Assembly: GCA_964477685.1 (NCBI GenBank)
Contig: CAYZHK010000022.1
Location: forward strand, 1-21,335
Origin: JACTUC01 sp964477685
Lineage (GTDB): Archaea > Thermoproteota > Methanomethylicia > Methanomethylicales > Methanomethylicaceae
Length of the DNA stretch: 21,335 nt
Direction of reading: 5' to 3'
Shown here one piece after another: positions 14,595-21,335 of this stretch. A model generated the notes under the pieces. It saw only the letters and a list, made by a program, of their open reading frames with translations, did not search any database and was not told the origin of the DNA. How positions within the stretch are numbered: position 1 is the stretch's first letter; every line of letters starts with the position of its first letter. Made by a program: the position numbers and the translations under genes.

Positions 14595-15818
14595 TCAGCC
14601 GGCCTTGAAGTTCTCTTCCCACATCTCGTAGGCCTTTATCATGTCCGCCGTGACGCTGGGCTTCCTTCTGGAGAGGACATCCTTGAAGTCGTTGATGCTT
14701 ATGGCCCTCGGCTTGGAGTTGACATCCGCTATCAGCCCCGACTCGAAGAGCTCGCTCACGACCTTCAGCTGGACCGCCTGGCATATGTCCTTCACATCGC
14801 TCCCGGAGAAGCCCTCCGTTATTGTTGCGACCTCCCTCAGGTCGACCCCCTGGAGGTTGAGCTTCTGGGTGTAGAGCTGGTACATTATGAGCCTGGTGTT
14901 GTAGTCGGGGACCGGCACGTAGATCCTTTTCTGGAACCTCCGTATGAAGCCCCAGTCAAGGGCCCATGGCTTGTTGGTCGCCCCGATGACATAGATGGGC
15001 CAGTTCTTCCCCTTGTCGATGACTCCGTCCATCTCCTTTAGGAACTGGTTTCTGACCCGAATCTCTCCACCCACCTCGTTGGAGTGGAGGCCCAGAAGCG
15101 AATCGATCTCGTCTATGAAAATGATGGACGTTTCCTTGGTCCCCGCCCTTTCCCTGGCAGACCTGAAGAGCTTCGCCACATTCTTCTCTGCCTCTCCCAG
15201 CCACTTGGACATTATGGATGCCGCGTCCACCGAATAGAAAGAGGCATTGATCTCGGTCGCCACCGCAGCCGCCGTTAGGGTCTTCCCGCAGCCCGGGGGC
15301 CCGAAGAGGAGGATGCCCCTGGGCCATCCGAGGGGGAAGAGGTCAGGCCTCTTGGAAGGGTAGACAATGGCCTCTTTGAGGGACTTCTTGACATCGTCAA
15401 GGCCGGAGACATCCTCCCACCTGATCTCGGGCTTCTCAACCACGAGGAGGTCTTCATAGCCGCTCTTCTTCGGCGTGGCGCTCTCCAAGGCCTTGCCCGG
15501 CGCCTGCGGCTCCCCCTTCAGCTGCTGGTCTGCCTTGCCCAGTGGCCTGAACTCGGGCGTTGAGTAATCATCATCCGCCGTCTCCGCAGCAGACCCGACC
15601 TGGAGGACTTTAATCCTCTCCTGGTACATCATGGCCCGCTGCACATAGATCTTGTTCAGCTCATAGCTGGGGTAGAGGTTCACCATCTTCAGGAAGGCGT
15701 CTATTGCTTTCTGGTAGTAGGTTATGGCAAGGCCCTTCGACCCCTGCTGGTCGAGCCTTGTCGCTTCCTTTGCATACCTGATTGCCGCCGACTCTAGTTC
15801 GCTGGCTGCGCTTGACAT
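14595..15818 (-). CDS. cdvC: Vps4-like AAA ATPase CdvC
   Basis: CdvC remodels and disassembles ESCRT-III filaments during archaeal division. The protein has 407 residues. An N-terminal MIT domain (about 1-75, ending near RAMMYQERIKVL) is followed by a flexible linker (76-120) and the AAA module. Walker A is GPPGCGKT (173-180), pore loop KWLGEAEKN (205-213), Walker B FIDEID (234-239), sensor GATNKP (279-284) and the arginine fingers Arg293-Arg294. The C-terminal helix ending AYEMWEENFKAG is Vps4-like. The ATG at 15818 has GGAGG seven bases upstream. It starts 13 bases after the end of the ESCRT-III gene, which supports a physical partnership. Confidence 0.95.
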   Translation of the reverse strand: MSSAASELESAAIRYAKEATRLDQQGSKGLAITYYQKAIDAFLKMVNLYPSYELNKIYVQRAMMYQERIKVLQVGSAAETADDDYSTPEFRPLGKADQQLKGEPQAPGKALESATPKKSGYEDLLVVEKPEIRWEDVSGLDDVKKSLKEAIVYPSKRPDLFPLGWPRGILLFGPPGCGKTLTAAAVATEINASFYSVDAASIMSKWLGEAEKNVAKLFRSARERAGTKETSIIFIDEIDSLLGLHSNEVGGEIRVRNQFLKEMDGVIDKGKNWPIYVIGATNKPWALDWGFIRRFQKRIYVPVPDYNTRLIMYQLYTQKLNLQGVDLREVATITEGFSGSDVKDICQAVQLKVVSELFESGLIADVNSKPRAISINDFKDVLSRRKPSVTADMIKAYEMWEENFKAG

Positions 15819-15831
15819 TTCATTTCCTCCT

Positions 15832-16650
15832 TCACACTGGCATGATCTTGACGAGTCCTTTCCGGGAGAGCCCCTCTATTATTGCTGGGATCTCTCCCTC
15901 CGGGACTTTGGTGCAGCTGCTGGCGTCGCTCAATTCGAACTCGCCGCAATTGGCCCGCAGGTAAACCAGCAGGGCCCCCTCCTTGTCCCCCACGCTCTCG
16001 CCGATGTTCTTGACGACCCTCGGCCCCGGGGCTTCCTCAAAGACCACCTCCTCCTCTTCACCACCTATGGCTATGGCCCTCACCTGCCTCTCCACTATCG
16101 GAGGGACGGGGATTTCCTCTTCGATCCTGCTCTTGAGGAGGTCCGAAGCCTCCTCGATGATCTGATCACCTACCAATGACTCGGGTATTCTCACAGCCGA
16201 ATCTTGAACAGTATCAATGCTCATCCCCACCATGGCCTCGTCCAGGATGCTGCCGATGTGGGAAAGCTCGTTGGAGACCTCCGGCATGACCTCGGAGAGG
16301 TGACAGGAAATCTCCTTAACCACCTCAAGGGTAGGCCTCAGCTGGGCGAATGTGGATCCAACTTCTCTGATGGTTTCCATCCTGATGATGAGCTGCTCGA
16401 GGAGCAGGATGCCGCTGTTGACGGTCTTGTTGATCTTCTTGATCTCGGTCAGCTCGTTGGAAAAGATCTTCGCCCTCTCGGAATCCTTCTTCGCCAGGGC
16501 AGTGGTGCACGAGTCGAAGAGGCTCCGCTCCCTGGCCTTCAGCTTGCAGCCCAGCAGGTCCAGCTTCTTCTTCTGCTGGCTGAGCCTCAGTATCGTATCG
16601 TCAAGCGCGTCCTTAAGAGGTGGAGAGCGCCGGAAGAATTTCGCGAACAT
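15832..16650 (-). CDS. cdvB: ESCRT-III protein CdvB with C-terminal winged helix
   Basis: This 272-residue protein polymerises at the division site. A basic N-terminus (MFAKFFRR) and the helical ESCRT-III core (about 12-145) come first. A regulatory helix follows, then the proline motif IPVPPI (180-185), likely the MIM2-type site that binds the MIT domain of CdvC. An acidic linker leads to a C-terminal winged helix (about 224-272, ending GLSRKGLVKIMPV), the part that binds CdvA in Sulfolobus. The frame can begin at ATG 16719, 23 residues earlier. Those codons are unlike the gene (CAA, GAA, AAA), and the ATG at 16650 has GGTGGAG seven bases upstream, so the shorter start is preferred. Confidence 0.9.
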   Translation of the reverse strand: MFAKFFRRSPPLKDALDDTILRLSQQKKKLDLLGCKLKARERSLFDSCTTALAKKDSERAKIFSNELTEIKKINKTVNSGILLLEQLIIRMETIREVGSTFAQLRPTLEVVKEISCHLSEVMPEVSNELSHIGSILDEAMVGMSIDTVQDSAVRIPESLVGDQIIEEASDLLKSRIEEEIPVPPIVERQVRAIAIGGEEEEVVFEEAPGPRVVKNIGESVGDKEGALLVYLRANCGEFELSDASSCTKVPEGEIPAIIEGLSRKGLVKIMPV

Positions 16651-16744
16651 TTTGTTTCTCCACCTCTTAGGACTACGCGGTTTGGGGAATTGGGGTTTTT
16701 CTTGAGCTTGATTTCTCATACTCCTGTGATGATATCATGATTGT

Positions 16745-16750
16745 AAAAAA
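16745..16750 (-). terminator. T6 run between cdvB1 and cdvB
   Basis: TTTTTT on the minus strand, 33 bases after the cdvB1 stop, looks like an archaeal terminator. The same run, TTTTTTAC, could be read as a weak promoter element for cdvB. A 10-base palindrome, ATGATATCAT (16729-16738), follows at once. The two paralogues may therefore be separately or only partly co-transcribed. Confidence 0.45.
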
Positions 16751-16782
16751 GGGGGAGTTAGGGCTAGGCATTGACTGCTCTC

Positions 16783-17421
16783 CTAGAACCCTGTCCTCTC
16801 TGCTGTACCGACTCCCGCTGGGAGATCTGGGAACTTCTCCTTGACCTTCTGCTCCGCGACTGTCGCAGCCTCGTTGAGGATCTTGACTGCATCCTCGTTG
16901 GCGCTGTCGAAGTTCAGGCTCAGTCCGCTGCTCTGGCCAGCATCCACCAGAATGCTGCTCAGGGTCGTGCTGATGTCGCCCAGCTCTCTCTCGGCCTCGG
17001 GGAGCAGGGTGGATATTCCCGACCTCACGCTCCTGATTACACCCATTGCCGGGGCAAGAGTCATTACGATGTCTCCGAGCTCCGTGACGGTGTTTAGCCT
17101 CATCACGATCTGCTCCAGGGCCATCTTGGCTCCCATCAGCATCTTGGACATCTTGCGGATCTCTGCAAGCTCATTCGCATAGATCTTCGCATGGTCGATG
17201 TCGTGCTTGGAGTAGGCGTCGACAACTTTACTGAACATCATCCTGTCGCGTTCATTGAATCTCTGGTTCGCGATCTCCAGCTTCTGGACCTGGAGCTGGA
17301 TGGATCTGACTGCAGCGTCCAGCCTTGGCTTCAGCGGGCCTGGCGGCCTCACTGTTTCCTTGACTCTGGTGCCCACACTTGCCGATTCTTTCTTCTCCCA
17401 TCGGTCTACGAATTTGCTCAC
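16783..17421 (-). CDS. cdvB1: ESCRT-III paralogue (CdvB1-type, no winged helix)
   Basis: The protein has 212 residues. A basic N-terminus is followed by the long helical hairpin of ESCRT-III (about 28-125) and the later helices (125-195). The motif NERDRMMFSKVVDAYSKHD (56-74) aligns by eye with RERSLFDSCTTALAKKD of CdvB, and HAKIYANELAEIRKMSK with RAKIFSNELTEIKKINK, so the two are clearly paralogues. It ends with KFPDLPAG (196-203), a likely MIT-binding motif, and lacks the winged helix, as do CdvB1/B2 proteins that act late in constriction. The GTG at 17421 has GGTGA six bases upstream (17428-17432). A TATA box at 17454-17462 serves it. Confidence 0.9.
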   Translation of the reverse strand: MSKFVDRWEKKESASVGTRVKETVRPPGPLKPRLDAAVRSIQLQVQKLEIANQRFNERDRMMFSKVVDAYSKHDIDHAKIYANELAEIRKMSKMLMGAKMALEQIVMRLNTVTELGDIVMTLAPAMGVIRSVRSGISTLLPEAERELGDISTTLSSILVDAGQSSGLSLNFDSANEDAVKILNEAATVAEQKVKEKFPDLPAGVGTAERTGF

Positions 17422-17453
17422 TTTCGGTCACCACTCTACGGTCGAATCTTAAA

Positions 17454-17462
17454 CTTTATAAG
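17454..17462. promoter_or_regulatory. Shared TATA region between cdvB1 and the TrmB-like gene
   Basis: CTTTATAAG reads as CTTATAAAG on the other strand, so it is a TATA-like box both ways. It is about 37 bases from the cdvB1 GTG and 60 from the TrmB-like GTG. Both genes have GGTGA exactly six bases before their GTG starts. A single box may set both promoters, or other elements may serve the rightward gene. Confidence 0.5.
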
Positions 17463-17518
17463 ACTGGTGTGACCAGAGAGATGTGTAACCGCAGAGTCTG
17501 TCTCCTCGGTGACAAAAA

Positions 17519-18865
17519 GTGGAGTTACAGAATAAGCCCCTCGCCCAGGCACTGACCAGGTTTGGACTCACCGAATATGAATCGAATGTCTACCTGGCAC
17601 TGATGAGGAGCGGAACCTGCGGCATCAAGGACATCACGGCCAAGAGCAGAGTCCCGCGGACCAAGGTCTATCCCGTCCTGAAGAGCCTCGAGAAGCAGAA
17701 GCTCGTCAGCATCCTGCCGGGCAAGCCCATCAAAGCAAAGGGGTTGGCCCCCACCAGCTCCCTAACCGAGCCCATCAAGAACATGGAGCAGGACATCAAG
17801 ATCATGAAGAAGGCAATCGTGGAGCTCAGGAAGATCCACGAGAGCTCATCCACCACAGACCAGCTGGAGAAGAAGGAATACTGGGTAACTAGAAACCAGG
17901 ACGAGTCCATCAAGCGGATGAACGATTCCATTGCCAGCGCATCGGAGGAAATCATACTTTCGCTCAACCATGAGGGCCTTGAGATCATCTCCAAGCACAG
18001 CTACGACGCCCTCAGCCAGGCTGCCAAGAATGACATAGCAGTGAAGATTCTGATCCACGCCACCAAGCAGGACGCGCCAGTACTGAACAGATTCAGCGAC
18101 CTGATCTCTGTGAAGTACGTCCCCTTTTCACCGGAGAATAACCTCCTCCTGGTCGACGGGAAGGAGCTCTGCGTCTTCAAGAAGCTGGTCCTGATAGCCT
18201 CGCGCGCGACAACGATCGCCTCCGAATACTACACCGGCTCCGATGTCTGCGATTTCCTGAGGACGACGGTCGAGGGATTGGACTGGAGCACCGCCAAGGA
18301 CCTCGGCCTCATCATGCCCCTTGTGGCAACCCCCTCTGTTTCCGACGAGTCCCTCTTGAACCCAAAGGCCAACCAGGTCTCCCCCGTCTTCTACTTCTAC
18401 CTCATGGACGCCCTCTACTCCAGGTACGGCAAGAAGATGGACTCCACCCTTGCAGAGCTGGGGAGGAAGACCCTCGAGTCACTCCAGAAGTCGCTTATCC
18501 GCTTTCTGCCCCCCTCGCTCACCGACGCCCTCAACCTGGTCAGCTCCCTCTACCTCCTCTACGAGGGGGTCGAAGCCCGGTTCACCTATGACGAGCCCAT
18601 CAACATCGTCACAGTGGAACTTTCGGGAGAGCTTACACCCTACTACAAGAATGCCGCCGACCGGGGATTCTCCATCCCGCCATCCGTCTGGGGCTTCGTT
18701 TTCTTTGGCCTGCTGGACGTTTTTGGCTTTGATGCATCCACAATGGAGAGTACCTTCAACAGCAACGAGAACCTATGGATGCTGCAGTACAAGCTGACCC
18801 GGTCCCCGGGGAAGTTCGAGAAGGTCGAGGCCGGCGAGAAGGAACTCGTTACAAAGCTCACCTGA
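17519..18865 (+). CDS. TrmB-like transcriptional regulator with extra C-terminal domain
   Basis: The protein has 448 residues. A winged helix (about 8-78) includes LTEYESNVYLALMRSGTCGIKDITAKSRVPRTKVYPVLKSL in pieces typical of TrmB (LTEYE at 17-21, RTKVYPVLKSL at 47-57). A coiled linker (84-108) precedes an alpha/beta domain (about 120-252, with EIILSLNHEGLEII and ENNLLLVDGKELCVF) like the effector domain of TrmB proteins. The last part (about 285-430) is an unrecognised alpha/beta domain, with FYFYLMDALYSRYGKKM (291-307) and a hydrophobic GFVFFGLLDVFGFD (392-405). It may be a second ligand site. The gene is divergent from cdvB1 across 97 bases, so control of the Cdv genes is a reasonable guess. 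The start is GTG at 17519 with GGTGA six bases upstream. Confidence 0.82.
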   Translation: MELQNKPLAQALTRFGLTEYESNVYLALMRSGTCGIKDITAKSRVPRTKVYPVLKSLEKQKLVSILPGKPIKAKGLAPTSSLTEPIKNMEQDIKIMKKAIVELRKIHESSSTTDQLEKKEYWVTRNQDESIKRMNDSIASASEEIILSLNHEGLEIISKHSYDALSQAAKNDIAVKILIHATKQDAPVLNRFSDLISVKYVPFSPENNLLLVDGKELCVFKKLVLIASRATTIASEYYTGSDVCDFLRTTVEGLDWSTAKDLGLIMPLVATPSVSDESLLNPKANQVSPVFYFYLMDALYSRYGKKMDSTLAELGRKTLESLQKSLIRFLPPSLTDALNLVSSLYLLYEGVEARFTYDEPINIVTVELSGELTPYYKNAADRGFSIPPSVWGFVFFGLLDVFGFDASTMESTFNSNENLWMLQYKLTRSPGKFEKVEAGEKELVTKLT

Positions 18866-18967
18866 CCTCTTTGCACATGCTTGGAGCTAAGCCTCTTCCG
18901 GATCCCTTCGCAACTGGTGCTGAATCCAAACCAATTCCGGCGGCTGCCCAATGGCGGAGAAATCCTG

Positions 18968-18981
18968 AAAAAAACAAAAAA
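18968..18981 (-). terminator. Oligo-T terminator of the small membrane protein gene
   Basis: The minus strand reads TTTTTT-G-TTTTTTT about 60 bases after the stop of the 19245-19039 gene. A stem with GAGGC / GCCTC arms lies just before it. It also separates that gene from the convergent TrmB-like gene. Confidence 0.65.
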
Positions 18982-19038
18982 TGTGACAGAGGCTTCCCTC
19001 CGCCACTCCTCGCGTTCTCTGCCTCGAATCGGGTTTTT

Positions 19039-19245
19039 CTAACTTCTCGAAGTATAGGACCAGATTACGACGACGATCACAACCACGATGGCGCCTATGA
19101 AGCCAGCGATGAGCCAATCCGCCTGTGCCAGCATCGGTAGCATTTCAATAAGCCATGGGTAGAGGTTCTTGAAGAGATAATATAGGGCAACGCCAAGGAA
19201 GTAACCAACTATTGCAAAAGCCAGCAGAATTCCTAGTCTTCCCAT
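19039..19245 (-). CDS. Small two-helix membrane protein
   Basis: The protein has 68 residues. Helices lie at about 4-25 and 44-63; the second is very rich in Val and Ile. The last residues are WSYTSRS. It matches no family I can name. The frame can start at 19338, but ATG 19245 has GAGGA seven bases upstream and a TATA box (19285-19292) about 40 bases upstream, while the longer N-terminus is polar and unlike a membrane protein. It is divergent from the cysteine desulfurase gene. Confidence 0.65.
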   Translation of the reverse strand: MGRLGILLAFAIVGYFLGVALYYLFKNLYPWLIEMLPMLAQADWLIAGFIGAIVVVIVVVIWSYTSRS

Positions 19246-19284
19246 ATGACTTCCTCTGTGACAATCAAACTGTCTTAGCCTCAG

Positions 19285-19292
19285 AATATAAA
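19285..19292 (-). promoter_or_regulatory. TATA box of the small membrane protein gene
   Basis: TTTATATT on the minus strand predicts transcription from about 19265, with the GAGGA site and ATG following. Confidence 0.5.
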
Positions 19293-19341
19293 GGTTGCTA
19301 AGGCGTATTTCACCATAAAAATCACCACTTGGCAACATAGC

Positions 19342-19348
19342 TTTAAAT
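19342..19348 (+). promoter_or_regulatory. TATA box of the cysteine desulfurase gene
   Basis: TTTAAAT predicts transcription from about 19370. The leader then contains GGTGATC (19381-19387), an extended match to the 3' end of archaeal 16S rRNA, two bases before the ATG at 19390. Confidence 0.6.
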
Positions 19349-19389
19349 CAAAATTCCGCCTTAATTCACACCATCTCGACGGTGATCAT

Positions 19390-20595
19390 ATGCTGAATGT
19401 CAGAGCCGTAAGGGAGGATTTTCCAGGGCTAAAGGGCGGGAGAATATACCTGGACTCCTCAGCCACAAGCCTCACCCCCGAGCCGGTCCTGCTGAAAATG
19501 CTCGAGTACTACCGCGAGTACAGGGCGAATGTGGGGAGGGGTATCTACAAGTCCACACAGCTCGCCACCAACGAGTTCGAATCGGCCCGGAATGAGATGG
19601 CCCATTTCATCAATGCGAAGCCAAACGAGATGATAATGGTCCGCAACACCTCTGAGGGCGCCAACCTAGTCGCGAGGGGGATAGGTCTGAGGAAAGGCGA
19701 CAGGGTTGTGGTAACTATACTGGAGCACCACTCCAACTACATCACCTGGCTCAGGGAATGCAACCGGGTGGGGGCAGAGCTTTCTGTGGCGGGGGCCGAC
19801 GCCGAGGGCAACCTGGACATGGAGTGCATGGAGTCGCTTCTGGCCAAGAAACCAAGGGTAGTTGCGATAACTCAGACCTCCAACGTCCTTGGGGTTAAGC
19901 CGCCTGTGAAGGCGGTTTCAGCCCTCGCAAGGGAGGGCGGCGCCCGCATCTTCGTTGATGGCGCCCAGTCGGTCCCCCACATGAAGGTGGACGTCAAGGA
20001 CATAGACTGCGACTTTTTCGCCTTCTCCGGCCACAAGATGTGCGGCCCGACGGGGGCCAGCGGCCTCTACATCCGGGAGGCCCTCCAGGAGGAGATCGAG
20101 CCCCTTACCATAGGGGGAGGAACCATTGAGGACGTGGGCATAGACTACTACCGGCTGAAAAAGGGGCCGGAGAAATTCGAGGCGGGAAGCCCCGCCATAG
20201 CCGAGGTCATTGGGCTTGGGGAGGCCGTCAGGTACCTCTCCCGACTCGGTATGGAGAATGTGGCGTCACATGAACTGGCGCTGACAAAGCGCATAGCCAA
20301 AGGCCTCGGCGCCATAGAAAAGCTGAAGGTCTACGGCCCCGATGACCCCAGGAAGAGGGCAGGGATATTCTCATTCAATATCGGCAACCTCAACCCCCAC
20401 GATGTGGCAATGACGCTGGACGCCTCGGCAGGGATCCAGATCAGGTCAGGCCATCACTGCGCCCTACCCTTGGCCAAGGAACTGCTGAAGATCCCCAACG
20501 GATCAGTCAGGGTTTCGGTCTATATCTATAACACCAAGGAGGAGATCGATACCCTCCTCGAGTCCCTCGGGGAGATCGCGAGGGAGCTGGCGTGA
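19390..20595 (+). CDS. sufS: SufS-like cysteine desulfurase (class V aminotransferase fold)
   Basis: It takes sulfur from cysteine, leaving alanine, and passes it on as persulfide for Fe-S clusters or other sulfur compounds. The protein has 401 residues, the usual SufS length. PLP-binding Lys216 lies in SGHKMCGPTG (213-222), EHHSN (112-116) stacks on PLP, DGAQS (190-194) binds the pyridine nitrogen, and catalytic Cys357 lies in RSGHHCALPL (352-361), the SufS rather than IscS form. No sufBCD, sufE or sufU gene lies nearby. The next gene follows after one base and encodes an Fe-S domain protein, which could be a sulfur or cluster acceptor. A selenocysteine-lyase role is a less likely alternative. 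Confidence 0.92.
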   Translation: MLNVRAVREDFPGLKGGRIYLDSSATSLTPEPVLLKMLEYYREYRANVGRGIYKSTQLATNEFESARNEMAHFINAKPNEMIMVRNTSEGANLVARGIGLRKGDRVVVTILEHHSNYITWLRECNRVGAELSVAGADAEGNLDMECMESLLAKKPRVVAITQTSNVLGVKPPVKAVSALAREGGARIFVDGAQSVPHMKVDVKDIDCDFFAFSGHKMCGPTGASGLYIREALQEEIEPLTIGGGTIEDVGIDYYRLKKGPEKFEAGSPAIAEVIGLGEAVRYLSRLGMENVASHELALTKRIAKGLGAIEKLKVYGPDDPRKRAGIFSFNIGNLNPHDVAMTLDASAGIQIRSGHHCALPLAKELLKIPNGSVRVSVYIYNTKEEIDTLLESLGEIARELA

Positions 20596-20596
20596 G

Positions 20597-21112
20597 GTGA
20601 TCCACACGAAGAACCTGTCCGATAGCTACAGATCTTTCCCCAAGCTGGACTGCGGCTACTGCGGCAACAGCTCCTGCATCTCAATGCTCCGTCGGCACTG
20701 CGCAGGGGAGGCAAGCCTCTCCGACTGCCTGTTCTTCAAGGCAGGGGGTCTCAGGGAAGCGGACTATGAATGCGCCCCAGAGAGGCCCAAGGCTCCACAG
20801 CCCTCCACCCTCTCATTCGTTAACCCCTGCCCCTCCTCCCCTAAGCTCGTAACAGCCGAAATGAGTCTGGCCCACCCCGAGGGCTCTGCCTACGGATACT
20901 TCGACATGCATACTGCGGCAAAGCTCTTCGGCTCGCCGGGCCATGAGGTGAAGGTTTCTCCCACACTTGGCCTGGCACGGATGGAGCACGATGGTCGCGC
21001 AGTGATGGCATTTGGCAATGGAAGGGTTCTGATGAGCAGGGCCCTCAGCGAGGAAGACGCCTTCTGGCACCTCAGCAGGATTGTGCGCCTGCTCTGGGCA
21101 GCGGTCAACTGA
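20597..21112 (+). CDS. Protein with four-cysteine Fe-S domain, paired with the cysteine desulfurase
   Basis: The protein has 171 residues. Cys19-x2-Cys22-x4-Cys27-x16-Cys44 fits the Fe-S domain found at the start of the CODH/ACS corrinoid subunit and related redox proteins (PF04060 type), expected to hold a [4Fe-4S] cluster; Cys35 is extra. After a Pro-rich linker (about 58-80) comes a compact alpha/beta part (about 85-171, with KVSPTLGLARMEHDGRAVM and SRALSEEDAFWHLSRIVRLL in pieces) that I do not recognise. The GTG at 20597 is one base after the desulfurase stop; AGGGAG lies ten bases upstream. Tight coupling suggests that the desulfurase serves or is served by this protein. The role is inferred. 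Confidence 0.78.
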   Translation: MIHTKNLSDSYRSFPKLDCGYCGNSSCISMLRRHCAGEASLSDCLFFKAGGLREADYECAPERPKAPQPSTLSFVNPCPSSPKLVTAEMSLAHPEGSAYGYFDMHTAAKLFGSPGHEVKVSPTLGLARMEHDGRAVMAFGNGRVLMSRALSEEDAFWHLSRIVRLLWAAVN

Positions 21113-21127
21113 TCCTTACGGGGATCA
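21110..21127 (+). repeat. Perfect stem-loop that includes the stop codon
   Basis: TGATCC and GGATCA pair perfectly around a six-base loop. The TGA stop of the Fe-S protein is the start of the left arm. No T-run follows, so it is not a typical archaeal terminator. Confidence 0.45.
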
Positions 21128-21335
21128 GGCCGATTCTGCCCCAGAGGCGGGCACCCCCTAATCGAGTGCCCAGGAAGGGCTTCGGGCCACAGCTGTCAAT
21201 GTTCGTCTCTGCCGCCGCCTGATGCTATCATTTCATCGAGGATCCCTGGCCAGGGGAAGGGGGCGCCTTACACCCCGCCGAAGCTTCCGCCGTCCTACGA
21301 AGCCTCATCGGAGAGAAATCTCGGCGCACTAATCC
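21113..21335. other. Right-end region without a recognised gene
   Basis: These 223 bases show a second hairpin, GGGCAC (21149-21154) / GTGCCC (21166-21171). The rightward frame that follows the TGA stays open to the window edge (74 codons), without a normal start codon; its composition is Pro-, Ser- and Gly-rich and unlike the coding sequence around it. On the minus strand a frame is open from the window edge to a TGA near 21228. Neither is a convincing gene. Confidence 0.35.

Noticed and set aside
21113..21335. Possible RNase P RNA, SRP RNA or tRNA at the right end
   Set aside because: Only small hairpins were found. The conserved cores of RNase P and SRP RNA and the tRNA T-loop consensus were not seen on either strand.
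20597..21335. Selenocysteine at the TGA of the Fe-S protein
   Set aside because: Archaeal selenocysteine elements usually lie in the 3' untranslated region, and the sequence after the TGA does not look like protein. It is kept only as a low-interest observation.
1..21335. CRISPR arrays, insertion sequences, prophage genes
   Set aside because: No regularly spaced repeats, transposase or phage-type proteins were seen; the gene content is ordinary chromosomal housekeeping.

Overview
The window comes from an archaeon, most likely of the TACK group (Thermoproteota in the broad sense). The evidence is a RadA recombinase, an ESCRT-III/Vps4-type Cdv cell-division gene set, the LysW carrier with its LysX ligase, A/T-rich TATA boxes about 25 bases before predicted starts, and ribosome binding sites of the GGAG / GGTGATC type. 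Coding DNA is GC-rich (about 60% in the one line counted) and GTG and TTG starts are common. The lineage within TACK cannot be fixed from this sequence alone. No CRISPR array, insertion sequence, tRNA or rRNA was found.

Layout: 3-1460 is the 3' part of a HerA-like ATPase. It is followed by an isocitrate-dehydrogenase-like gene (1677-2699), a TspO-family membrane protein on the minus strand with lower GC (2819-3598), and uracil phosphoribosyltransferase (3781-4443). On the minus strand, asd (6993 down to 5929) and an aspartokinase gene (5897 down to 4500) form an operon. After a 366-base palindrome-containing gap comes radA (7360-8313). A tightly overlapping leuC-leuD-leuB-type operon runs leftwards from 11082 to 8316. 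It is divergent from a PadR regulator (11227-11772) whose promoter carries a strong palindrome. lysW-lysX (12796 down to 11762) follow. A single-pass OB-fold-like protein (13111-13548) faces a DHH phosphoesterase (14527 down to 13556).

The central block of interest is cdvB1 - cdvB - cdvC (17421 down to 14595), with the DHH gene downstream and a divergent TrmB-like regulator upstream (17519-18865). The two ESCRT-III paralogues both end in a proline motif that could dock on the MIT domain of the neighbouring Vps4/CdvC ATPase. No cdvA is in the window. The right end has a 68-residue membrane protein, a SufS-like cysteine desulfurase (19390-20595) and, one base after it, a protein with a four-cysteine Fe-S domain (20597-21112).

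Metabolically, Asd and aspartokinase feed threonine and methionine. Lysine (and perhaps arginine) is made on the LysW carrier from the aminoadipate branch, for which the leuCDB-type enzymes may supply homologous steps. Several starts were moved inward from the longest open frame, using family length, ribosome binding sites and TATA spacing; the reasons are given in each entry.
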